Source: Aquimarina rhabdastrellae
Lineage (GTDB): Bacteria; Bacteroidota; Bacteroidia; Flavobacteriales; Flavobacteriaceae
Direction: 5' to 3'
Assembly: GCA_947387485.1 (NCBI GenBank)
Contig: CANDNT010000001.1
Coordinates: 310,001-374,000, forward strand
Length of the DNA: 64,000 nucleotides
Position numbers and translations under genes: made by a program. How positions within the stretch are numbered: position 1 is the stretch's first letter; every line of letters begins with the position of its first letter. Shown here piece by piece: positions 43,951 to 51,973 of this stretch. The notes beneath the pieces are model-generated. The model did no database searches. It was not told the origin of the DNA and saw nothing but the letters and a program-made list of their open reading frames with translations.

Positions 43951-44943
43951 CTATTGTATTTCTTTAACCTGACGAATCATCTGGTTTGTAAATCCCCATT
44001 CATTATCATACCAGATCATCACTTTTACTAAATCTCCATCTACTACTCTTGTCATTGCTGCATCTACAGTTGAAGCATACGGATTTTTAATAATATCTGA
44101 AGAAACTATCGGTTCGTATGTCAATTTAACCACATCTTTATAGCGATCAGTTTTTATTTCTTCTTCAAGAATATTGTGTATCTCTTCTACCGTGGTATTC
44201 CTTTCTGTAATAAAAGTAACATCACTTAATGACCCTACGGGTACAGGAGTTCGAACAGCTACTCCATCAAATTTACCCTCATATTGAGGTAAGACCTTTG
44301 TTGTTGCTTTTGCTGCTCCAGTAGACGTTGGTGTTAAATTCACAGCTCCTGCTCTACCCATTCTAGGATTCTTTTTGGAATATCCATCTATCAAACTTTG
44401 TGATGCTGTATAAGCATGTATTGTATTTAAAATTGCTTTTTTAATACCTATTCTTCTTCCTAATATTTCAACTATAGGGCTTATATTATTAGTAGTACAA
44501 CTAGCGCAAGAAAAAATAGCAGTATCTCCATCTTTGGTATTTACTCCATGTACAATCATTGGAGTATCTTCACTTTTGGTAGGCCCAGAAATTACTACAT
44601 TTTTTGCTCCTGCTACTATATGTCTTTTGGCATCTTCTGTTTTAGTAAAAAAACCTGTGCTTTCTATAACAATGTCAATTTCGTCTTCTTTCCATGGTAA
44701 ATCTTCTGGGTTTCTTTCTGTATAATATGCTATTTCATTTCCGTCAACCACTAATTTATTATCCTTTATGACTACATCTTTTTCATAAATGCCATAGTTA
44801 CTATCATATTGTAATAAATATTGTGCACTCTCTACAGGCATCAAATCATTAACTGCTACTATTTGTAAATTAGGTTCTTCGATAATCAATTTTAAAGAAG
44901 CTCTCCCTATCCTTCCAAAACCATTTATAGCTATTCTTTTCAT
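43951..44943 (-). CDS. gap: Glyceraldehyde-3-phosphate dehydrogenase, type I
   Basis: A 330-residue NAD-linked GAPDH (EC 1.2.1.12). It shows the Rossmann start INGFGRIGR, Asp33 (VND) which favours NAD over NADP, the catalytic Cys149 in SCASCTTN, the His in ILNTIHAYTASQ, and the S-loop NPRMGRAGAVNLTPTSTGAA. The usual SNASCTTN is changed to SCASCTTN, adding Cys146 three residues before the nucleophile. Sequence details differ from the most common glycolytic GapA, so this may be a second isoenzyme of the genome. It follows the DUF2461 gene by 15 bases. Confidence 0.95.
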   Translation of the reverse strand: MKRIAINGFGRIGRASLKLIIEEPNLQIVAVNDLMPVESAQYLLQYDSNYGIYEKDVVIKDNKLVVDGNEIAYYTERNPEDLPWKEDEIDIVIESTGFFTKTEDAKRHIVAGAKNVVISGPTKSEDTPMIVHGVNTKDGDTAIFSCASCTTNNISPIVEILGRRIGIKKAILNTIHAYTASQSLIDGYSKKNPRMGRAGAVNLTPTSTGAAKATTKVLPQYEGKFDGVAVRTPVPVGSLSDVTFITERNTTVEEIHNILEEEIKTDRYKDVVKLTYEPIVSSDIIKNPYASTVDAAMTRVVDGDLVKVMIWYDNEWGFTNQMIRQVKEIQ

Positions 44944-44958
44944 ATTTTTTTATGTGTT

Positions 44959-45639
44959 TTAATCTTCTAGTAAAGATTCTCCATTTAAATTGGTTGTTAA
45001 TACATCACTCATATAATCAAAAAACGGTCTTAATAGTCGATAATGCTTCAAAACCTGTTCTGAAAAATCTTTTGCTTGTGTTTCTTTATCAGTAAAAGGA
45101 TGCGTTACGAAGAAACTTTTATTCTTTATTAAGTCGATTGCAGGATGTTCTTTACTAAATCCTTTGGGTGCTGTTTTGACTTGATTACTTGTATTAAAAC
45201 CTCCATACGCTTCTTTAAAATCTGGAGCATTTAATATTGTTCTAATCTCTTCGTCATCCATTTCAAACTCCTTACGAATACGTAATAAATCTGTTGCATT
45301 AGGACTAAAAAAACCTCCAGCTACATACGAATTACCGGGCTCTAATCTTAAATAATAGCCACCTCTTAACTTAGCCCCCAAACGGCTAAAACTAACACTT
45401 CTATGAATATTATATGGAGTTTTATCTTTACTAAAACGAACATCCTTGTAAATTCTAAAGATCTTCATTTTCTCTATTTCATCTTCTTGGTTTAATCCTT
45501 CTAGAATTTCGTTATACACATTTTTAAGGAGAGCTTCTTGCTCTTTAAATTTATCTTTTTGTTCTGTAAACCACTCTCTATCATTGTTTAATTTTAATTC
45601 ATTGAGAAAGGAGAATACAGATTTTGGTATACCGCTCAT
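44959..45639 (-). CDS. DUF2461 (TIGR02453) family protein
   Basis: A 226-residue cytosolic protein of the DUF2461 family, recognisable from FLNELKLNNDREWFTEQKDK at the start, IYKDVRFSKDKTPYNIHRSV near residues 66-85, and GGYYLRLEPGNSYVAGGFF. Function is unknown. I use the ATG at 45639 (MSGIPKSVFSF); the longer reading from 45690 adds 17 unconserved residues. It is the first gene of a two-gene unit with GAPDH and is divergent from cysE. Confidence 0.88.
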   Translation of the reverse strand: MSGIPKSVFSFLNELKLNNDREWFTEQKDKFKEQEALLKNVYNEILEGLNQEDEIEKMKIFRIYKDVRFSKDKTPYNIHRSVSFSRLGAKLRGGYYLRLEPGNSYVAGGFFSPNATDLLRIRKEFEMDDEEIRTILNAPDFKEAYGGFNTSNQVKTAPKGFSKEHPAIDLIKNKSFFVTHPFTDKETQAKDFSEQVLKHYRLLRPFFDYMSDVLTTNLNGESLLED

Positions 45640-45829
45640 ATATAATTGTAATTTTCTTAAAATTACAAAAACTAAATACATTTTAAGCAAACATTTTCAT
45701 TTTAAACAAAACACTAAAAATCAATCCATTAAAAAAACACAATCTTAAAAAAGTAAGTTATTTTGTTAAAATCTGACTATACTAGAATATTTATTCTATA
45801 TATTTACTAGGGTTTTATAAAAAACTGTG

Positions 45830-46621
45830 ATGAACACAAAGAAAGAAATCATTATTGCTAAAATCAAACAGCAAAAAAAACATCTTAATTTAAAATTAAG
45901 ATTAAAAAAACATACTGAATATTTTACAGATTTGTTGTTTTATACCCTGTTTGATACTGAAACTGAGCTTACAGAAAATATAGAAAAGTTAGAAGCTACG
46001 TTTAAAGAACTTATCGAATTGTCATGCTGGAAACACGAAACTCCATGTGCTGAAATATGGGATGCTTATATAACTTCTTTACCAATAATTTTAGAAAAGT
46101 TAAATAAAGATGCTATTGCTTTTATAGAAAGTGATCCTGCAGCAAATTCTCTTGAAGAAATTTATCTAGCTTACCCTGGTTTTTATGCGATTACTATCTA
46201 TAGGTTGAGTCACGAATTGTATAAATTTGGTTTCCCTTTGGTACCTAGATTAATGACGGAATATGCACATCGCCTTACCGGAACTGATATTAATCCAGCA
46301 GCTCAAATAGGAGAATCTTTCTTTATAGATCATGCTACAGGAATTGTTATTGGTGAAACTGTTATCATTAAAAACAATGTTAAAATATATCAAGGAGTCA
46401 CACTAGGTGGTTTATATGTAAATCGTAAACTACGTAATGTAAAACGTCATCCTACTGTAGAAGATAATGTGACTATTTATGCTAATGCAACAATTCTAGG
46501 CGGAGAAACTGTCATTGGTGCAAATAGTATTATCGGAGGAAATGTTTGGGTGACCTCCTCTATTCCAGAAAACTCAGTAATCACACATACTGCTCAAAGT
46601 AAAATTAAAACACTAATATAA
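45830..46621 (+). CDS. cysE: Serine O-acetyltransferase (CysE/EpsC)
   Basis: Acetylates serine from acetyl-CoA to O-acetylserine (EC 2.3.1.30), the entry step of cysteine synthesis. The 263-residue protein has an N-terminal helical domain and a C-terminal left-handed beta-helix with hexapeptide repeats (TGTDINPAAQIGESFFIDHA, then IGETVIIKNNVKIYQGVTLG). The long EpsC-like N-terminus and the Bacteroidota context fit the EpsC subgroup. I take the ATG at 45830 rather than the GTG one codon earlier. Its stop is immediately followed by the cysM start, so product and consumer are translationally linked. Confidence 0.94.
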   Translation: MNTKKEIIIAKIKQQKKHLNLKLRLKKHTEYFTDLLFYTLFDTETELTENIEKLEATFKELIELSCWKHETPCAEIWDAYITSLPIILEKLNKDAIAFIESDPAANSLEEIYLAYPGFYAITIYRLSHELYKFGFPLVPRLMTEYAHRLTGTDINPAAQIGESFFIDHATGIVIGETVIIKNNVKIYQGVTLGGLYVNRKLRNVKRHPTVEDNVTIYANATILGGETVIGANSIIGGNVWVTSSIPENSVITHTAQSKIKTLI

Positions 46622-47503
46622 ATGTCGTATAGTTTATTAGATCAAATAGGAAATACACCTCTAATTAAAGCTTCTACTTTAATTCAAAATCCTAATATTA
46701 CATTATATCTAAAATTAGAAGGTAATAATCCTGGAGGTAGTGTTAAAGATCGTGCTGCTTATAATATGATTAAATCAGCTCTTGATCGTGGTGATATCAC
46801 CCCTGATAGTAAACTTATAGAGGCTACTAGTGGTAATACAGGTATTGCACTGGCTATGATTGCTGGCTTTTTTAATTTGGACATTGAATTAGCTCTGCCT
46901 GCTACAGCTACAAAAGAGCGAGTACAAACTATGCGAGCATATGGTGCAAAAGTTACGCTTATAGAAGATGGTATTGAAGCTGCAAGAGATTATGCTGATA
47001 AAAAAGTAAATGACCATAATTATATTATGCTTAATCAATTTGCTAATAATGATAATTGGAAAGCTCATTATAAAACTACTGGTCCAGAAATATGGAGAGA
47101 TACTCAAGGTAACATTACTCATTTTATTTCTGCTATGGGTACTACAGGAACTATTATGGGAACTTCGACATTTTTAAAAGAACAATCTCAAAATGTACAA
47201 ATTGTAGGTGTTCAACCTACAGATGATTCAAAAATTCCTGGTATAAGAAAATGGCCAAAAGCTTATCTTCCTAAGATTTTTAATCCTGAAAAAGTAGATC
47301 AGGTAATAGAAGTTAGCCAAACTGAGGCTCAAGAAATGTCTAGACGTCTCGCAAAAGAAGAAGGAATTTTTGCAGGAATGAGTAGCGGTGGTGCTGTAGC
47401 TGCTGCATTAAAACTTGCAAAAACATTAGATCATGGCACTCTGGTTGCTATTATATGTGATAGAGGTGATCGTTATTTAAGTTCGGATTTATTTGATATT
47501 TGA
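46622..47503 (+). CDS. cysM: Cysteine synthase B
   Basis: PLP-dependent O-acetylserine sulfhydrylase (EC 2.5.1.47) of 293 residues. The cofactor lysine is Lys42 in NNPGGSVKDR; the asparagine loop EATSGNTGIALA and the glycine-rich phosphate loop GTTGTIMGTS are present. Length and the PGIRKWPKAYLP segment point to CysM rather than CysK. It starts on the base after the cysE stop and ends at a bidirectional terminator. Confidence 0.94.
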   Translation: MSYSLLDQIGNTPLIKASTLIQNPNITLYLKLEGNNPGGSVKDRAAYNMIKSALDRGDITPDSKLIEATSGNTGIALAMIAGFFNLDIELALPATATKERVQTMRAYGAKVTLIEDGIEAARDYADKKVNDHNYIMLNQFANNDNWKAHYKTTGPEIWRDTQGNITHFISAMGTTGTIMGTSTFLKEQSQNVQIVGVQPTDDSKIPGIRKWPKAYLPKIFNPEKVDQVIEVSQTEAQEMSRRLAKEEGIFAGMSSGGAVAAALKLAKTLDHGTLVAIICDRGDRYLSSDLFDI

Positions 47504-47543
47504 TTTCTATATAAGTTTAAGATTAGATTAAATTAACTTGGTT

Positions 47544-47584
47544 GAAGAAGTAAGGATTTGATTGCTCCTTACTTCTTCTTTTTA
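47544..47584. terminator. Bidirectional terminator after cysM
   Basis: Perfect 13-bp stem (47544-47556 with 47566-47578) and T-rich end, placed between cysM and the convergent gene whose stop is at 47586. Confidence 0.85.
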
Positions 47585-47585
47585 T

Positions 47586-48098
47586 TTAAAAAGTAATTTC
47601 TGAAGTAGGTAATAACTTATCTTCAAAATTTTTCTCCCATGTATTATTTACTAATTTTTCTCCGTATTCATTGAAGAATCCTTCTTTTGTTCGCTGAAAA
47701 ATTAATCTATACGAATCTCCAATCGTACAAATAAGTTTTCCGTCTACTATATTTCCTTTAAAAGGCCTCACTCCTTTTTCTGTAAATGGATAATAGTAAT
47801 ATACTTTCTCTTTTTTATTGTAATATATAATAGTGTGTAAACTCAATACAGGTTGCTCTTCTCTGGTGGATCTATGCTTAAGTACTAATAAAGTTCCATC
47901 TAGATCATATCGCACTTTACTTAAAACATCGTATTTTTTGTTTTCAGCTTTGGGATATGAAGTTCCTTCTCCTTTCCAATCACCAATCATAAATGATAAT
48001 TTGGCCATAGCTAATTGTTCTTCACTTTGAGCATATACAGTATTTATAGATAAATATATTCCTATAAAAACCAATATCCATTTCAATTGTTTTTTCAT
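47586..48098 (-). CDS. Secreted lipocalin-like (DUF1579-type) protein
   Basis: A 170-residue secreted protein. The signal peptide covers residues 1-23 (ending NTVYAQ). The mature domain begins LSFMIGDWKGEGTSYPKAEN, the opening strand and W-containing loop of small beta-barrels of the DUF1579/THAP4-like lipocalin type, and continues with repeated antiparallel strands (YDLDGTLLVLKHRSTREE). No heme-binding residue can be assigned. I use the ATG at 48098, which gives a clean signal peptide; the frame is open further upstream to 48173. It appears monocistronic. Confidence 0.78.
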   Translation of the reverse strand: MKKQLKWILVFIGIYLSINTVYAQSEEQLAMAKLSFMIGDWKGEGTSYPKAENKKYDVLSKVRYDLDGTLLVLKHRSTREEQPVLSLHTIIYYNKKEKVYYYYPFTEKGVRPFKGNIVDGKLICTIGDSYRLIFQRTKEGFFNEYGEKLVNNTWEKNFEDKLLPTSEITF

Positions 48099-48236
48099 CT
48101 TTTTTATTGGAAAGATACTATTATTCTTTATACTCCAAACTTCTTCTTTATATTTCAAGATATTTAATATCATTATAAAACACTATATATCGATAATTTG
48201 AATTAATTTTAACTTTTCTACTTTAAATTTTCATTT

Positions 48237-48974
48237 ATGAAAGCTCAATATCATATTCTTAATGGTGATGCGTTAAAACATCAATTTCCTACTACCATAG
48301 ATGGAACTTTGATTGTTGCACGAGAATGTATGGTTGATGGTAATGTTTCTGGTGATACAAGTGAAGCTATTTTTGAATCACGAATAGCTTTTATGAATGC
48401 TAATTACAGCTCAACTACACAGATGTATCATGAAAAAGTAGTGAGCGAATTTTTTAAACTTAAATCAATCCCTGTTGATGCCGAAATCAATTTATGGTTT
48501 GAAGATGATCTATTTTGTCAATGCAATTTCTGGTTTGTTCTTTTTTTAATTGAAGAATATCAACTTCAAAATCAATTATATCTTATACGTCCTCAAGTAC
48601 ATACTCGCTATGGCTTTGCTGGTCTAGATCAAGAAGCTTTATTGGGCATTTATGCAACTAGAATTAAACTACCACAAGCAACTCGCTTAACTCCTTTCTG
48701 GAAAGCTTACCAAAAGCAAGACAGTGCTTTCTTACTTACTTTGGCAAAACAGTTTTATGATACCTATCCATTCTTTTTACCTGCCATAGAAGCTTATTCA
48801 AGAAGTTTAGCTTCAAATGATTCACCTGGAGAACCTTTACAAGCTTTAATAACGATTAAAAAAGAATTAAACACTACAAATTTTGGTATTGTATTTAATG
48901 AATTTTCTAAACGTTTTCCTATTTATGGTTTTGGAGATTTACAGGTAAAACGATTATGGGATCAAATCAATTGA
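48237..48974 (+). CDS. DUF1835 family protein
   Basis: A 245-residue cytosolic protein of the DUF1835 group: it opens with the family pattern YHILNGDALKHQFPTTIDGT and contains the ARECMVDGNVSGDT block and INLWFEDDLFCQCNFWFVLF. Function is unknown. The start at the ATG is unambiguous since the hallmark motif begins four residues later. It is monocistronic, with a 430-base gap after it and no visible terminator. Confidence 0.85.
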   Translation: MKAQYHILNGDALKHQFPTTIDGTLIVARECMVDGNVSGDTSEAIFESRIAFMNANYSSTTQMYHEKVVSEFFKLKSIPVDAEINLWFEDDLFCQCNFWFVLFLIEEYQLQNQLYLIRPQVHTRYGFAGLDQEALLGIYATRIKLPQATRLTPFWKAYQKQDSAFLLTLAKQFYDTYPFFLPAIEAYSRSLASNDSPGEPLQALITIKKELNTTNFGIVFNEFSKRFPIYGFGDLQVKRLWDQIN

Positions 48975-49406
48975 TCATTATACGTATTAACCTCATTTTT
49001 TTGGCAATTTACCCTTCATTTTTATTCATCGATAAACATTAGGTTTGTGCTAGCCCTTTATAATACCCTATATCTTGTATCATTTTTGTAATAAACTATA
49101 GCTTCTTGTTCAAAAATGCTTTTAAAGTTTTTTTACTCATAAAACGAGGGTTTTTACCTATGTCATCTTAATTTTTTTACATGATTTTTGTAATAAACTC
49201 TCGGTATGATTCTAAGCACTACTACAATACTTGCTATGGGTATTAAGTAGGCTATATCATCAAGGTTAATATATCAGTGATATTTCTTTTTTGGGAAGGG
49301 AGAGATATCTTAATAATATATGGTTAAATCGTAATCTGGAATACACTATGTAAATGCGTTAATTTCAAATTGTATTCTTATTAATCCTCTAATAACTCTT
49401 TTGGTT
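48975..49406. other. About 430-base intergenic region before the LytTR-linked kinase
   Basis: Contains a 16-base direct repeat ATTTTTGTAATAAACT at 49082-49097 and 49184-49199, 102 bases apart. From 49335 the reading frame of the downstream kinase is already open and encodes mostly hydrophobic residues but has no ATG before 49407. No terminator for the DUF1835 gene was identified. Confidence 0.5.
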
Positions 49407-50192
49407 ATGACTACTATGATAAGTCTTTGCTGCTGTTGCAAACTATTGCTACAGAACAAAGTCTTGTCTAGAAAAAATAAAGAGTTAACTAGAAATATTG
49501 ATCAAAAAAGGTTATTACTTTCCATTATTGCACATGATTTAAGATCTCCTGTCTATCAATTAGAACGTATGTGGCAACAAGCGCTATTTTATACTCAACA
49601 AAAACATTATGACAAACTTATAGATACTTTGCATAATGGAATTACAATGAGTAATTCTACTTATAATTTACTAAACAATCTATTAAATTGGGTAATGCTT
49701 CAAAGCAATCAATTATTGTACAAAAAAGAATCCCTACACCTCAACTCTATTATAGATCAAGTTGTTCATAATTTCCAAATTAAAGCTAAAACCAAACAAA
49801 TCAATATTTCCAAAAACATCCCTAAAAATATCTACATCGACGGAGATTTACATACTTATAAAATCATTTTCCAAAATTTTATTGATAATGCCATCAAGTA
49901 TTCTTTTCACAACGGTATTATTTCTCTTACAGCATCTTATATCAATACTATGGAATACTGTAAATTTACTATACGAGACTATGGAGAAGGTATAGCTCCA
50001 CATATTATTCATCAATTACTACATACCAATGAAAGGACCCAAGAGTCTTCTTCAAAAAAAAATAGCATGGGAATTGGATTCCAATTATGTAAAGAATTAA
50101 TACAAAAAAATGGAGCTACTCTTGCTATTGAAAGTAAAAAACAAAACGGAACAATTATTACATTAACGATACCTGTATCAAAAATCAATTAA
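49407..50192 (+). CDS. Sensor histidine kinase with minimal N-terminus
   Basis: A 261-residue kinase. The first 20 residues are a hydrophobic, cysteine-rich stretch (MTTMISLCCCCKLLLQ), then a short coil, a HisKA domain with phospho-acceptor His43 in IIAHDLRSPVYQ, and a HATPase domain with FIDNAIKYS, RDYGEGIAP and MGIGFQLCKELI. No sensor domain is present; relatives paired with LytTR regulators normally carry TPR or 7TM sensor regions. The frame is open back to 49335 without an ATG, so a longer membrane helix from a non-ATG start, or an N-terminal loss, is possible. It is two bases from its response regulator. Confidence 0.85.
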   Translation: MTTMISLCCCCKLLLQNKVLSRKNKELTRNIDQKRLLLSIIAHDLRSPVYQLERMWQQALFYTQQKHYDKLIDTLHNGITMSNSTYNLLNNLLNWVMLQSNQLLYKKESLHLNSIIDQVVHNFQIKAKTKQINISKNIPKNIYIDGDLHTYKIIFQNFIDNAIKYSFHNGIISLTASYINTMEYCKFTIRDYGEGIAPHIIHQLLHTNERTQESSSKKNSMGIGFQLCKELIQKNGATLAIESKKQNGTIITLTIPVSKIN

Positions 50193-50194
50193 TC

Positions 50195-50944
50195 ATGTCA
50201 AACATAAATATCCTTATCGTTGAAGACGATGCTTTTGAAGCTCAATTACTAACCTCATTTTTAGAACAATTTAATTACAATATCATTGCCATTGCATCTA
50301 CTCTAGACGAAGCGCTAAAACATTATTCTACTTATGAAATAGACCTAGTAATTATTGATATTTTCCTCGATAATGAACCTCACGGAATCACATTTGCTGA
50401 GACTATTCTTAAAGACAAAGAACAATTAAAACCTTTTATGTTTCTAACTAGTTCGACTTCTCAAAATGTATTTAAAAATGCAAAAATCACTCATCCTTTT
50501 AGTTATTTATTAAAACCTTTTAATGAACTAGAACTGCAATATGCTTTAGAATTAGCGATAGAAAATTTTGCTCAAAGTCCTAATTCTTTTTCTATGCATA
50601 ATCATCCTGCGGTTATGATTAATAAAGCCTTTTTTATAAAAAAGAATAATGCACTGGTAAAAGTATTGTTATCTGATATTTATTGTATTGAGGTTGAAGG
50701 TAGGTATAGTAATATCAAAACAGAAAAAGATCAATTTATAGTACAATTATCTTTAAAACAATTTTTAGAAAAAATTCAATCTCCAAATTTTATACGAGTT
50801 CATCGCAACTATATTATTAATACAGATAAGATAGATCGCGTTTTCTTATCTGATAATCTTATTATTTTACAAAACAATATCAATGTTACCTTAGGAAGGT
50901 TATATCGTTCAGATTTTATAAAACAATATGAAATATTAACTTAA
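50195..50944 (+). CDS. LytTR family response regulator
   Basis: A 249-residue regulator: receiver domain (1-120) with Asp55 as phosphorylation site in LVIIDIFLDN and Lys107 in LLKPF, then a LytTR DNA-binding domain (about 150-245) with YCIEVEGRYSNIKTEK and IRVHRNYIINTDKIDRVFLS. It is the obvious partner of the kinase two bases upstream. Targets are not known; LytTR regulators usually bind paired direct repeats upstream of envelope or competence-type genes. A strong terminator follows. Confidence 0.93.
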   Translation: MSNINILIVEDDAFEAQLLTSFLEQFNYNIIAIASTLDEALKHYSTYEIDLVIIDIFLDNEPHGITFAETILKDKEQLKPFMFLTSSTSQNVFKNAKITHPFSYLLKPFNELELQYALELAIENFAQSPNSFSMHNHPAVMINKAFFIKKNNALVKVLLSDIYCIEVEGRYSNIKTEKDQFIVQLSLKQFLEKIQSPNFIRVHRNYIINTDKIDRVFLSDNLIILQNNINVTLGRLYRSDFIKQYEILT

Positions 50945-50954
50945 TTCATTTAAT

Positions 50955-50994
50955 AAAGTATCGAGAATCATAATATGACTCTCGATACTTTTCA
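50955..50994 (+). terminator. Terminator after the LytTR regulator
   Basis: Perfect 12-bp stem (50955-50966 with 50980-50991) ending in T's, 10 bases beyond the stop. The rest of the 319-base gap up to 51263 holds the ABC operon promoter and no gene. Confidence 0.85.
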
Positions 50995-51196
50995 TTCATC
51001 TTATATAAAAACTAACTATATATTTTCTCTTGAATCAACACTTTTATCTTTAAACTCGTACAATCCTCATTACTCATGATTTTGTTAAGCATAAAACTTA
51101 ATCTATTAATATACTGAATCATAGAAACTGTACTTATATCCTTTTAAACTTACTCAACTCTGTCTTACTACTATTTCAATAAACTTAAAATTATTA

Positions 51197-51245
51197 CAAC
51201 TTAGTTGCATTAATAAAATTCTATACTATATTTGCAACTAAGTCG
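51197..51245 (+). promoter_or_regulatory. ABC operon promoter flanked by paired operators
   Basis: TTG at 51205-51207, 19-base spacer, TATATTTG at 51227-51234: a full Bacteroidota promoter. Operator A is CAACTTAGTTG (51197-51207), overlapping -33; operator B is CAACTAAGTCG (51235-51245), at the start point. CTTAGTTGC (51200-51208) and GCAACTAAG (51234-51242) are exact inverted repeats. Site centres are 38 bases apart. The regulator is not in the window. Confidence 0.65.
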
Positions 51246-51263
51246 CGTTAATAAATAACTATT

Positions 51264-51965
51264 ATGATTCAATTAAGAAACGTTGTCAAATCTTTTAAAG
51301 GTATAACAGCTGTACATAACTTAAATTTAGAAGTTAACGAAGGGGAAATTCTTGGACTTTTAGGTGCCAATGGAGCAGGAAAATCTACAACAATTAATAT
51401 GTTATTAGGTTTCCTTTTACCAGATTCTGGAACAGTACAAATTAATGACTATGACACAGTAAAAAATACAGTAGCTGTACGTAAAATGATTGGTTACATT
51501 CCAGAAAATGTGAACCTATACTCCTATTTATCAGGTATTGAAAATTTGGACTATTTCTGTAAACTAGCAGGATTAAAATATACTAAAAAAGAGCTTGAAG
51601 ATTTTCTTAACACTTGTGGATTACAACATGAAGCTCATCATAAAAAAATTGCTCATTATTCTAAGGGTATGCGACAAAAAGTTGGTATTGCTATAGCTTA
51701 TGCAAAAAAAGCAAAAGTGTATCTCTTAGATGAACCTGCTAGTGGTTTAGATCCTTTGGCTAGCAATGAACTTTCAGATTTATTAAAGAAAATAGCTTCA
51801 GAAGGAGCTGCAGTTTTAATGGCATCGCACGATATTTTTAGGGTAAGAGAAGTTTGTCATCGAATTGGTATTTTAAAACAAGGTTCACTTATTAAAGAAT
51901 TAAATAGTGAAGATGTAAGTCCCAACGAATTAGAAAAATTGTATTTAGAATATATGAAAAACTAG
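51264..51965 (+). CDS. ABC transporter ATP-binding protein
   Basis: A 233-residue ATPase with Walker A GANGAGKST (34-42), signature YSKGMRQK near 134-141 and Walker B VYLLDEPASGLDP. It belongs to the CcmA/DRI-type exporter ATPases that pair with ABC-2 permeases. Two such permeases follow at once, so the complex is probably one ATPase with a heterodimer of the two membrane proteins. It is first in a five-gene plus-strand run and directly follows a promoter with paired operators. Confidence 0.93.
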   Translation: MIQLRNVVKSFKGITAVHNLNLEVNEGEILGLLGANGAGKSTTINMLLGFLLPDSGTVQINDYDTVKNTVAVRKMIGYIPENVNLYSYLSGIENLDYFCKLAGLKYTKKELEDFLNTCGLQHEAHHKKIAHYSKGMRQKVGIAIAYAKKAKVYLLDEPASGLDPLASNELSDLLKKIASEGAAVLMASHDIFRVREVCHRIGILKQGSLIKELNSEDVSPNELEKLYLEYMKN

Positions 51966-51973
51966 ACAATCCA

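Noticed and set aside
49082..49199. 16-base direct repeat as LytTR binding sites
   Set aside because: LytTR sites are usually spaced about 20-22 bases apart, whereas these copies are 102 bases apart; kept only as a note on the gap.
51197..51245. Zur or Fur box upstream of the operon containing the CobW-type gene
   Set aside because: The repeats CAACTWAGTTG do not resemble any Zur or Fur consensus that I know, so no metal regulator is assigned.
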